Positions 41,430 through 49,785 of a stretch of 64,000 bases of DNA are shown here, piece after piece; the first letter of the stretch is position 1; every line of letters begins with the position of its first letter. Origin of the DNA: Paenarthrobacter aurescens TC1 (GTDB taxonomy: Bacteria; Actinomycetota; Actinomycetes; Actinomycetales; Micrococcaceae); the NCBI GenBank assembly GCA_000014925.1, contig CP000474.1, positions 3,596,001 through 3,660,000 of the forward strand. Direction: 5' to 3'. The notes under the pieces were generated by a model. That model saw nothing but the letters and a program-made list of their open reading frames with translations, did no database searches and was not told where the DNA came from. Both the position numbers and the translations under genes were made by a program.

Positions 41430-42800
41430 CTAGCTAATGGCGGATTTCATCTCGTCCACGGCCTTCTTGCCGGCTTCCTCGGTGGAGAGCCTGTCGAACA
41501 GGACCTCCGAGGTGTAACGCTTCACGATTTCCTGGATGGCTCCCGCACCCTTCGGTGGTGCGGCCGGAGCTTCGCCAAGTTCTCCCTTGATCTGGTCGAT
41601 GAAGTCGACAACCTTGACGTCGGCCTTTGCGAGCTTGGGTGCGATTGCCTCGCGAACCTCCGAGTTCGGGTAAACGCCGCGGTCTGCCAGGAGTGCTTCG
41701 CCGGCCTTGACGTTGTTGGTCAGGAAGTCGATGAACTTGGCGGTCTCTTCAGGGTGCTTGGTGCGCGATGACGCCGACCAGAACTGGGAAGCCTTGTACC
41801 AAAGCTTCGCATCAGCGGCCTTGCCCGTCTTGGAGGGGAAGCGCAGGACCTGCAGTTCACCGCCGGCAGCTTTTTCGAGGGCCGGAAGCTGGTTGGACCA
41901 CCAGAATGCCAGGCCATTCTTACCGGTTGCCAGGCCGCTCTGGTCGAGCGGTGCTGCTTCGGCTTCAACAACCTCGGATGCAGACGGGACGGCCTTCTTC
42001 TCGCTGAGTTGCTTCAGGAAAGCCCACCACTCGGCAATGTCCGACGGCTCGAAGCCCAGCTTGCCGTCCTCGGTGTATAGGGATTTGCCGTTCTGGCGCA
42101 GCCAGACACCCAGGGAGGCTTCATCCGTGCCGTAGGCAGCCGCGCCGTACGTTCCCTTGGGCGACTTGGCAGTGACCTCGGCGGCGATGCGTTCGAAGTC
42201 TTCCCACGTCCAGGTCTTGTCATCCGGAAGTGCGACGCCTGCGGCCTGGAAGACTGCCGGGTTGGCCAGGATGGTGGCAGCGTTGATGCCTGCGGCGATG
42301 CCCATGAGGCCGTCCTCGCCCTTGCCGGCTTCCAAAGCGGCTTCGTCCAGCTTGGAGGTATCAATGTCGTACTTTGAGAGGTCCAGCAGTGCACCGCGGG
42401 TGGAGTACTCAGTGATGTACTTCTCGTCCATCTGGATGATGTCCGGAGCATCATTGGCGGCGACCTGGGTGGCCAGCTTGTCCCAGTAGCCGCTCCAGTC
42501 GCCGTACTCAGGCTTGATCTTGATGTTGGGGTTCTCGGCCTCAAAGGCCGCGATGGCTGCCTGCGTCACCTGGGCGCGCTTGTCGCCGCCCCACCATGCA
42601 AAGCGAAGTTCCACTTTGCCATCGGCGCTCTTGGCTTCGGATCCTCCGCCGCCACCGCAGGCGGTGAGTGCGAGGACCGCGGCAGCTGTTGCCGCCACGA
42701 GGGCGGAGGCACGTAGCCTGCGCTTGGCCTTCGGCGCTGACGCGCGGGTTTCTGCGGCGGTTGCGGGGGCGACTGCTTCACCCTTTGGACTTACCGGCAC
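41430..42800 (-). CDS. Extracellular solute-binding lipoprotein, family 1 (system 2)
   Basis: The 456-residue protein has a long basic N-terminus then a signal peptide (RLRASALVAATAAAVLALTAC) with lipobox LTACGGG. The mature part starts VELRFAWWGGDKRAQVTQAAIAAFEAENPNIKI and closes with family 1 motifs. It has its own promoter with a perfect operator at 42837-42852, so it is controlled separately from its permeases, which lie upstream on the same strand. The GTG at 42800 is the first start; the ATG-like start could be slightly internal. Confidence 0.93.
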   Translation of the reverse strand: MPVSPKGEAVAPATAAETRASAPKAKRRLRASALVAATAAAVLALTACGGGGGSEAKSADGKVELRFAWWGGDKRAQVTQAAIAAFEAENPNIKIKPEYGDWSGYWDKLATQVAANDAPDIIQMDEKYITEYSTRGALLDLSKYDIDTSKLDEAALEAGKGEDGLMGIAAGINAATILANPAVFQAAGVALPDDKTWTWEDFERIAAEVTAKSPKGTYGAAAYGTDEASLGVWLRQNGKSLYTEDGKLGFEPSDIAEWWAFLKQLSEKKAVPSASEVVEAEAAPLDQSGLATGKNGLAFWWSNQLPALEKAAGGELQVLRFPSKTGKAADAKLWYKASQFWSASSRTKHPEETAKFIDFLTNNVKAGEALLADRGVYPNSEVREAIAPKLAKADVKVVDFIDQIKGELGEAPAAPPKGAGAIQEIVKRYTSEVLFDRLSTEEAGKKAVDEMKSAIS

Positions 42801-42836
42801 TGTGGTCTCCGATCTTCTTTGATCTTGATGCGAACT

Positions 42837-42852
42837 GAGAAAGCGTTTTCTC
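42837..42852. promoter_or_regulatory. LacI-type operator 3
   Basis: GAGAAAGCGTTTTCTC is a near-perfect palindrome 37 bp upstream of the binding-protein start. It is identical to the site before the LacI-family gene. Confidence 0.8.
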
Positions 42853-43048
42853 GTTGGGATTTATGATACAAGTCACAATCTTGTATTACAAGATGCAACT
42901 TGCCTTGATTGGTGAATAGCTCGACGGCGGTACTCGCCTAAGGCGCGGCGCATACCGGAGGGCCAACATAGCCGGAGGGCGCGCCCACCGGAGGGGACGG
43001 CACCCGCCGCCCCCTCGTGCCGTGACGCTCGTGGCAGAAACGATGGAT

Positions 43049-43990
43049 CTACTTGATGCCCGTGGTGGCAATGCCCTTGATGAGGAATCGCTGGCCGAAG
43101 AGGAACACCAGGAACACCGGGAGCAGGGACACGATGGACATCGCGAAGAGCGATCCCCAGCTGGTTGCCGACTGCGAGTCGACGAAGGCCCGCAAAGCTA
43201 CGGGGACGGTGAACATGTCCGGGTCCGTGAGGTAGATGAGGGCACCGAAGAAGTCGTTCCAGGTCCAGATGAACGTGAAGATGGTGGTGGTGGCCAGGGC
43301 CGGGACCATCAGGGGCAGGATGACACGGAGGAAGATCCTGGGGTGGCCGGCACCATCAATGCGTGCGGCTTCGTCGAGGTCCTTGGGGATGCCGCGGATG
43401 AACTGGACCATGAGGAAGACGAAGAATGCGTCCGTCGCAAGGAGCTTGGGCACGATGAGCGGCCAGAAGGTGTTCACCCAGCCGATCTGGGAGAACAGGA
43501 TGTACTGGGGCACGATCACCACGTGGAACGGCAGCATGATGGTCAGCAGCATGATGCCGAAGAACAGCTTCTTGCCGCTGAACTGCAGGCGGGCGAAAGC
43601 GTAGGCGGCCATGGAGCAGGAGATCAAGTTGCCGAGAATCGATCCGAGGACCACTATCGCGGAGTTGACCATGTAGTGCCCGAATGGGTGGGTCAGCGCT
43701 GACCATCCATCGGTGTAGTTGCTCATCTCCAGGCTCTCCAGCCACAGGCCGGGTTCGCGGAAGATGAGGTCGTTGGGGCGGAGGGAGGAAACCACCATCC
43801 ACAGCAGCGGGTAGATCATCACCGCGCCCACAATGATCAGGATGGCGTGCTTGACCAGGCCTTTGATGCGGGCGCTGCGGCTGAAGGCCAGGCTGCCTGG
43901 TGATTCGCGGCGCCGCGGGCTCTTGCCGGACTTGCCGCCCTTTCCTGCGGAGGTACCGGAGGCGGCGGGGAGGGTTTGGAGTTTAGTCAT
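43049..43990 (-). CDS. Carbohydrate ABC transporter permease, MalG type (system 2)
   Basis: The 313-residue permease begins MTKLQTLPAASGTSAG. Six helices follow, with the EAA loop EAARIDGAGHPRIFLRVILPLMVP. The ATG at 43990 overlaps the MalF-type gene by 8 bp, which supports it over the longer frame to 44092. The 248-bp gap to the binding-protein gene contains short CCGGAGGG direct repeats (near 42955-43000) and operator 3. Confidence 0.93.
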   Translation of the reverse strand: MTKLQTLPAASGTSAGKGGKSGKSPRRRESPGSLAFSRSARIKGLVKHAILIIVGAVMIYPLLWMVVSSLRPNDLIFREPGLWLESLEMSNYTDGWSALTHPFGHYMVNSAIVVLGSILGNLISCSMAAYAFARLQFSGKKLFFGIMLLTIMLPFHVVIVPQYILFSQIGWVNTFWPLIVPKLLATDAFFVFLMVQFIRGIPKDLDEAARIDGAGHPRIFLRVILPLMVPALATTTIFTFIWTWNDFFGALIYLTDPDMFTVPVALRAFVDSQSATSWGSLFAMSIVSLLPVFLVFLFGQRFLIKGIATTGIK

Positions 43991-44927
43991 CGTAGAACAC
44001 CCAATACTTTGAAGCGATGAAGTTGATGGCGGTGAAGACGCCGATGATGACCAGCAGGAACCAGGCCATCGCTGAGGCGTATCCCATATCAAATTGGCCG
44101 AAGCCCTTTTGGTACAGATACAGGGTGAAGAACATGGTGGAGTCGGATGGGCCGCCGTTGCCGCCGGAGACGATGAACGCCTGCGTGAACGACTGGAACG
44201 AACCGATGATCTGCAACACCAGGTTGAAGAAGATGATGGGGCTCAGCATCGGGAGGGTGATCCGCCAGAACTGCTGCAGTGTGGTGGCACCGTCAACCTT
44301 CGCGGCCTCGTAATACATCACCGGGATCTGGCGCAGGCCGGCCAGGAAGATGATCATCGGGCTGCCGAAAGTCCAGACGTGCAGCAGGATGATGGAGCCA
44401 AGAGCGGTGTTGGGGTCCGAGATCCAGCCTGGACCCTCAATGCCAACCATTGCCAGGATCTGGTTGACCAGGCCGGTGGTGCCGAAGATCTGCTTCCACA
44501 GGATGGCAACTGCCACCGATCCGCCCAGCAGGGACGGCAAGTAGAAGATGGACCGGTAGAACGGAAGGCCGCGCAGGCCTTTATCCAGGACCAGTGCGAT
44601 CAGCAGGGCCACACCCAACTGAAGGGGTACACCCACCAGTACATACGTGAAGGTGACCCGCAGCGAGTTGTGGAGACGGGCGTCGCCGAACATGCGGATG
44701 AAGTTATCCAGCCCCACCCATTCCGGCGGCTGCAGGAGGTTGTAGTCCGTGAAGGACAGGTACAACGACATGAGCATGGGTCCAACAGTGATGGCCACCA
44801 AGCCCACCAACCACGGCAAGAGGAAGATGTATGCGGCCTTGTTGTCGCGGCCGTTTGCTTTCTTCTCTTCCTTGGTCATGGGGCCCTTGCGACGGGTCAT
44901 GGTGGAGAGTTCGCCTATGGCGCTCAT
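43983..44927 (-). CDS. Carbohydrate ABC transporter permease, MalF type (system 2)
   Basis: The 314-residue permease starts MSAIGELSTMTRRKGP with GAGGGGG upstream. It has six helices, including the first at YIFLLPWLVGLVAITVGPML, and the EAA loop YEAAKVDGATTLQQFWRITLPMLSP. The frame extends to 45020, but that stretch lacks family similarity. It is the first gene of the permease pair, downstream of operators 4 and 5. Confidence 0.93.
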   Translation of the reverse strand: MSAIGELSTMTRRKGPMTKEEKKANGRDNKAAYIFLLPWLVGLVAITVGPMLMSLYLSFTDYNLLQPPEWVGLDNFIRMFGDARLHNSLRVTFTYVLVGVPLQLGVALLIALVLDKGLRGLPFYRSIFYLPSLLGGSVAVAILWKQIFGTTGLVNQILAMVGIEGPGWISDPNTALGSIILLHVWTFGSPMIIFLAGLRQIPVMYYEAAKVDGATTLQQFWRITLPMLSPIIFFNLVLQIIGSFQSFTQAFIVSGGNGGPSDSTMFFTLYLYQKGFGQFDMGYASAMAWFLLVIIGVFTAINFIASKYWVFYDD

Positions 44928-45126
44928 TGTTTCCCCCTCGCCGGAGCGCGAACGCCTTGCGGCGTCCCCGTGCGTAGTACAGCGGCCATGTGGTCTCCTT
45001 TGGTCATCGTGGCCATCCACGGAGTTCGAGTCTTGGTGGTGCTTGCCGTCCGGGATGCAGCCGATCTGCTGGCGCTACCCCCTGAAGGCCTGGATTTAAG
45101 TCCGGGCGATCAGCGGCTCCGTATCA
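44928..45126. other. Intergenic region of the divergent permease/esterase promoter
   Basis: The gap between the permease start (44927) and the plus-strand hydrolase (45301) is 373 bp. Apart from the two operators at 45127 and 45172 I recognise no gene or structured RNA. The permease promoter should lie here. Confidence 0.5.
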
Positions 45127-45142
45127 AAGTAAACGTTTTCTT
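45127..45142. promoter_or_regulatory. LacI-type operator 4
   Basis: AAGTAAACGTTTTCTT has the right half of the consensus and a weaker left half. It is centred 45 bp from operator 5, allowing tandem binding or looping. Confidence 0.5.
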
Positions 45143-45171
45143 GACCCTTGTACAGCCTTTTGCTAATTTTT

Positions 45172-45187
45172 GAGAAAGCGTTTTCTT
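45172..45187. promoter_or_regulatory. LacI-type operator 5
   Basis: GAGAAAGCGTTTTCTT differs from operators 3 and 6 at one base. It lies between the divergent permease operon and the alpha/beta hydrolase operon. Confidence 0.75.
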
Positions 45188-45300
45188 GCGAAACCGCCCA
45201 CATCGATTTCCCCACGCTGAAGAAGCCCGGCGTGCGCTACCGCACACCCTCCCGCATCGATAAGGCAGGACACTATTGTTTCCCACCGACTACGCCTGCC

Positions 45301-46530
45301 ATGAGCGGGGCTGACATGGCAGATTCGTCCTCCCGGCCCAGTGCGCTGGCCAGGTACGAGGACTGGCCCTGCTACGTGGGACGACGCCACGTGGCTGAGT
45401 CCGCGGACGCCCAGCAGCTTGCTGACACACTCGGAGTTCCTGCCGTAATAAGCGAGCTTCCGTACACCGTCCACTCAGAAAATGAGCACGACGGCGTCAT
45501 CACCACGCACTTGTCCTGGCAGTTGGGTTTCGGGCCGAAGACATCCGCATGGTTGGTGCGTCCAGCCGGCGTTACCGGTCCGCTGCCGGGGTTGCTCGCC
45601 CTGCACTGCCACGGCGGCATCAAGGCCTATGGCGCCCAGCGGCTGGTGTCGTTCCCCCGTAGCCTGGAAAACCGCGACGACGTGACCTCCTCGGCGGTCG
45701 CCTCCGGTTCTGCGTCGCATGCGTTGCCGCCCCTCGATGTCAGGGCAAAGCTCTATGGCGACCGGGCACTCGCCACATGGTTGGCTCAGCAGGGTTTCGC
45801 CGTCCTTACGCACGACGCTTTCATGTGGGGTAGCCGAAGCTTCGAACTCGAACCCCTTCCCTGGCGGGCTGCCAACGCAGTCAGCGGCCAGCAGGCACTC
45901 TGGCGGGAGGCCGGCGTCGAACCTTCCGCGGCGGAACAGTACAACGCAGCGGCTGCCGCCCACGAAGAAACCGTGGCGAAAGCCGCAACGCTGATGGGGA
46001 CCACCGTTGCCGGGACCGTGGCGCATGACGACCTCGCAGCCTTGGGCATCCTTGCCTCGCTGCCGGGCGTGGATGCGGATCGGCTCGGTTGCTTGGGCTT
46101 CTCCGGCGGCGGTGGTCGGGCGCTGGTGCTCGCTGCCCTGAGCCCGCTGATCCGCAGTTACGTGGTGACGTGCATGATGACTACCTTCGCGTCGCTCCTG
46201 CCCGCCTACCTGGACGCACACTCTTGGTTGCTGCACACCCCCGGGCTGGCCAAGCTGGGGGATTGGCCGGACCTGGCCGCGCGTTCCAAAGCCAAGGTCC
46301 TGGTTCAGTACGGCCTGGCGGACCAGCTTTTCCCCGAACAGGGAATGCGTGATGCCCACAACCGCCTCCTGGAGCGCCTGCCTGCCCGCTACACCGGGAG
46401 CTTCTGGCAGGAGCCCCACGTTTTCACCCCAGCCATGCAGGAGGAGGCGGCGGCCTTCCTCACCGCCGTCCTGCAGGCCGGGCAAGCTACCAGTGCCCCC
46501 GCACCTGATCCCGCTAGGACAGCCTCATGA
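45301..46530 (+). CDS. Alpha/beta hydrolase (dienelactone hydrolase/acetylesterase-like)
   Basis: The 409-residue enzyme has the alpha/beta hydrolase features LPGLLALHCHGG (oxyanion strand), the nucleophile elbow GCLGFSGGGGRAL, an Asp in VQYGLADQLFPEQG and a late His in QEPHVFTPAMQ. It resembles bacterial acetyl-esterase or prolyl-oligopeptidase-like hydrolases found in polysaccharide loci. No signal peptide is present. The ATG at 45301 is preferred; an ATG at 45316 is possible. Its stop overlaps the next gene by 4 bp, so it starts a three-gene operon. Confidence 0.82.
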   Translation: MSGADMADSSSRPSALARYEDWPCYVGRRHVAESADAQQLADTLGVPAVISELPYTVHSENEHDGVITTHLSWQLGFGPKTSAWLVRPAGVTGPLPGLLALHCHGGIKAYGAQRLVSFPRSLENRDDVTSSAVASGSASHALPPLDVRAKLYGDRALATWLAQQGFAVLTHDAFMWGSRSFELEPLPWRAANAVSGQQALWREAGVEPSAAEQYNAAAAAHEETVAKAATLMGTTVAGTVAHDDLAALGILASLPGVDADRLGCLGFSGGGGRALVLAALSPLIRSYVVTCMMTTFASLLPAYLDAHSWLLHTPGLAKLGDWPDLAARSKAKVLVQYGLADQLFPEQGMRDAHNRLLERLPARYTGSFWQEPHVFTPAMQEEAAAFLTAVLQAGQATSAPAPDPARTAS

Positions 46531-48575
46531 CACAACCCTCGATCGCCACCACAGCGGAAGGCAACGCCCGGCTCCCCCGCATCGCACTGGTTGGCGTGCA
46601 CGGTTTCGGCGAACGACACCTCCAAAACCTTGCCCGCCTCAGTGCTGACGGCGCCCTCGAACTGGTGGCGGTGGCCGATCCACAACCCCCGGCGGGCGGG
46701 ACGCTCGGCTCCGACGTGGAGGTCTTCGCTTCCCTCGACGAGCTCCTGGCTGCGGGAACCTCCCCGGATGTCGTCATCGTCTCCACACCCATTCAAACTC
46801 ATGCGCCGCTTGCCCTCGCCGCCCTCAAAGCCGGGTCCAACGTCTATCTGGAAAAGCCGCCGGTGGCGTCCATGGCGCAATACGAGGACCTCATGGCGGC
46901 GGCTGCGAGCGCGGGCCGGTTAGTGCAGGTGGGCTTCCAGAGCCTGGGTTCAGGGGCCCTTCCCGCAATCGAGGCACTGGTGGCATCCGGCGACATCGGA
47001 GACGTCCGCGGCATTAGCGCCACCGGTCTGTGGCTGCGGAACAAGGCGTACTTCAAGCGCTCCCGTTGGGCCGGCAAACGCAGCCTCAATGGGACGGATG
47101 TGGTGGACGGGGTAGCCACCAACGCCTTGGCGCACGCAGTGGCTACCGGGCTGCGGCTTGCCGGTGCCCGGACCGTGGCGGACGTTGAATCCGTGGATAC
47201 CGACCTTTACCGGGCCAACGACACCGAGAGTGACGACACGTCCGTGGTGAGGGTCCGGACCGCGGGAGGTATTGTGCTGACCTGCGCCCTGACGCTCTGC
47301 GCGTCCTTGCAGTCCCCGCCGTCAGTCACGGTCTACGGGACACGGGGGCATCTCACCCTTTTCTACACCGAGGACCGTCTGGAGATCACAACCCCGGACG
47401 GGACGCGAAGCGAGACTTTCGGGCGAACAGACTTGTTGGAGAACCTGATCGCTGCCCGCACGGAAGAGGATCTGCTCAGCCCGTTGGGTGGTGCCGGCGC
47501 CTACGTGTCCGTGCTTGAAGCCATTCGCACGGCCGACTCGCCCCGGCCGATCCACCCTGACTTCGTCACATGGGAGGGCGAGGGAGACTCGGCCCACCCC
47601 GTGGTCCACGGCATCGAATCCCTGATTAAACGGGCAGCGCTGGGCCAAGCCACGTTCGCGGAGCTCGGAGCGCCCTGGACTGCATCAGGCGGACCCACCC
47701 TGGACATTCACGGCGTACCCGTCGCTACCCTCCAGGACGGAAACCACATCCGGGCAACGTCGTCGCCGCGGCCCTACCTCCACCCCGTGCGCACCCTTGC
47801 AGGCACTGTGGTCACCGATCACGTCCCTGAGGACCACGTGTGGCACCTCGGAGCTGGCGTCGCCCTCCAGGACGTGGACGGCATCAACTTTTGGGGTGGG
47901 CGGACCTTCACCCGCGAGGCCGGGGCCTATGTTTGGCGCAAGGACCACGGCCGAATCGTCACCAAATCCGCGGAGCACTCTGACGGTCAGCGGCGGGAAC
48001 AGCTGAGCTGGCTGGCACCGGACGGAACACCTGTCCTCCGCGAGCAGCGCGAGTGGGGCTGGGCCGCCGTCGGACATTCCGCATGGAAACTGACGCTGGA
48101 CTTTACGCTGGAGTCCGCCACCGGACGCACCGTGCTGCTGGGCAGCCCCGGTTCCAACGGGCGTCCGCTGGGCGGTTACGGCGGCTTCTTCTGGCGCTTG
48201 CCCAAAGTCAGCGACGCCACCATCTGGACCCCGGACGCGCGCGGCGAGGACGCCGTGCACGGCAGCGTGGCGCCGTGGCTGGCATGGTCCGGGACGTTCG
48301 ACGCCGGAACCTCGGGCGCCGCACATGTCACCGGCGACCCCGGGCTGGGACACCCCGCAACACTCGTCTTCCTCGCGTCACCGCAAGCCCCGGACCCGTG
48401 GTTCGTGCGGCATTCGGGTTATCCCGGCGTCGGGCTATCGCTGGCGTGGGACGCCCCAGTGGCCGCCGACCCCGGACACCCTGTCCACAGGTCGGTGACC
48501 GTGCTCATCACGGACGGCTTCCTGGCAACACAAGACATTGAACAGCTCATGACTACTTTGGGGGAAACGGCATGA
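46527..48575 (+). CDS. Gfo/Idh/MocA oxidoreductase fused to DUF6807 domain, copy 2
   Basis: This 682-residue paralogue of the gene at 31733 has the same two-part layout. The Rossmann part shows IALVGVHGFGERHLQNLARL, VVIVSTPIQTHAPLAL and YLEKPP. The C-terminal part shows SPRPYLHPV, TDHVPEDHVWHLGAGVALQDVDGINFWGG, GGFFWRLP and PDPWFVRHSG. The two copies are strongly alike along their whole length, so they probably arose by duplication and act on related sugars. It is translationally coupled to both neighbours (4-bp overlaps). Confidence 0.88.
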   Translation: MTQPSIATTAEGNARLPRIALVGVHGFGERHLQNLARLSADGALELVAVADPQPPAGGTLGSDVEVFASLDELLAAGTSPDVVIVSTPIQTHAPLALAALKAGSNVYLEKPPVASMAQYEDLMAAAASAGRLVQVGFQSLGSGALPAIEALVASGDIGDVRGISATGLWLRNKAYFKRSRWAGKRSLNGTDVVDGVATNALAHAVATGLRLAGARTVADVESVDTDLYRANDTESDDTSVVRVRTAGGIVLTCALTLCASLQSPPSVTVYGTRGHLTLFYTEDRLEITTPDGTRSETFGRTDLLENLIAARTEEDLLSPLGGAGAYVSVLEAIRTADSPRPIHPDFVTWEGEGDSAHPVVHGIESLIKRAALGQATFAELGAPWTASGGPTLDIHGVPVATLQDGNHIRATSSPRPYLHPVRTLAGTVVTDHVPEDHVWHLGAGVALQDVDGINFWGGRTFTREAGAYVWRKDHGRIVTKSAEHSDGQRREQLSWLAPDGTPVLREQREWGWAAVGHSAWKLTLDFTLESATGRTVLLGSPGSNGRPLGGYGGFFWRLPKVSDATIWTPDARGEDAVHGSVAPWLAWSGTFDAGTSGAAHVTGDPGLGHPATLVFLASPQAPDPWFVRHSGYPGVGLSLAWDAPVAADPGHPVHRSVTVLITDGFLATQDIEQLMTTLGETA

Positions 48576-49681
48576 CCACGCCTACTCAATTCACAACACC
48601 CGCCACAGCCAGGACAGCACCCGGCAACGTTGCCGACCGGACAGTAAAGCGCCGGCGGGTACTGGACATCCTGGACGCTGCGGGTCGCGATTCGCTCCTG
48701 CTGACATCCAACACGGCCCTCACCTGGTACCTGGACGGCAGCCGCGTGCACATCAGCCTTGCCGGTGACCCCATCGCGGCCCTCCTGGTGGACCGTTCCG
48801 GCGACCACCTCGTCACGTTCAACAACGAGGCCGGACGGATCACCGCAGAAGAATTACCGGACGGCGTCAGTTTGGACACCGTTCCATGGCATGGACAGTT
48901 GCACGCGGCAGCGGCCGGCCTGGCAGTGGACGGCAACCCCTTGGTTGAAGCGGCCGTCACGTCCGAACTGCGTGCGGCCCGGCAACAACTCTTGCCGGCC
49001 GAGGCAGCCCGTTATGCAGCGCTATCCGCCGACGCGGCGAACGCCATGACCGATGTCCTCACTGCTGCGACCCCGGAAACCACGGAGTTTCAGCTGGTGT
49101 CGGAGCTGGCTGCCCGTATTGTCGCGGTGGGCGCCGAGCCGCTGGTCCTGCTCTGCAACGGGGCCGGCCGGAGCGCCTTCCGGCACCCCCTGGCCACTCA
49201 CTCCCCCATCGGCCGCCGTGCCATGGCGGTGGTGTGCGCCCGCCGCAACGGGCTGGTTGCCAATGTGACCCGTTGGGTAGCGTTCGACGCCGGCACTCCC
49301 CAGGAGCTCGACGCCGAGGCCCGCATCGCCGCTGTTGAGGCGGACATTTTCCGGGCCACGGTTCCCGGTGCGAAGCTCAACGAGGTCTTCACTGAGATTA
49401 AGCTGGCCTATGCCCGGCATGGCTTCGGCGAGGACCAGTGGACGCTTCACCACCAGGGCGGACCGGCCGGTTATGCGGGGCGGGATCCCCGGGTCACTGC
49501 CGAGGTCACGGACACCATCGTCCTCAACCAACCCTTCACGTGGAACCCGTCCGGGCCCGGTGTGAAGATCGAAGACACTGTGCTGCTCACGGATACGGGC
49601 CTGCGCGTCCTGACCACAGACCACCGCTGGCCGACCACCCAAGTCGACGGCCGCCGTCGTCCGCTGACGCTGCGCCCGTAA
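48572..49681 (+). CDS. M24-fold (creatinase/aminopeptidase P-like) protein lacking usual metal ligands
   Basis: The 369-residue protein has the two-domain M24 'pita-bread' layout: an N-terminal creatinase-type domain (residues 25-150) and a catalytic domain with HHQGGPAGYAGRDP. In ordinary M24 metallopeptidases a pair of Asp, a His and two Glu bind metal. Here the segment RRNGLVANVTR has Asn where both Asp residues are expected, and VLNQPFTWNP lacks the first Glu; only the late Glu in VKIEDTV is retained. It may therefore be metal-free like creatinase, with an unknown substrate. It ends the operon with the hydrolase and Gfo/Idh-DUF6807 genes. Confidence 0.75.
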   Translation: MTTPTQFTTPATARTAPGNVADRTVKRRRVLDILDAAGRDSLLLTSNTALTWYLDGSRVHISLAGDPIAALLVDRSGDHLVTFNNEAGRITAEELPDGVSLDTVPWHGQLHAAAAGLAVDGNPLVEAAVTSELRAARQQLLPAEAARYAALSADAANAMTDVLTAATPETTEFQLVSELAARIVAVGAEPLVLLCNGAGRSAFRHPLATHSPIGRRAMAVVCARRNGLVANVTRWVAFDAGTPQELDAEARIAAVEADIFRATVPGAKLNEVFTEIKLAYARHGFGEDQWTLHHQGGPAGYAGRDPRVTAEVTDTIVLNQPFTWNPSGPGVKIEDTVLLTDTGLRVLTTDHRWPTTQVDGRRRPLTLRP

Positions 49682-49696
49682 CTCTCGCACCCAGCG

Positions 49697-49739
49697 CGAA
49701 AGGGGCGGGGCCACCGTGATGGTGACCCCGCCCCTTTCG
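49697..49739. terminator. Bidirectional terminator hairpin
   Basis: A 14-bp perfect stem (CGAAAGGGGCGGGG and complement) has a further CACC/GGTG pairing in the loop. It lies between the convergent M24 and aldehyde dehydrogenase genes. Confidence 0.88.
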
Positions 49740-49785
49740 TGTATGCCTACCCAGCTGAGTCGCAGTTGGGGTGCGGCTGGGTGCG

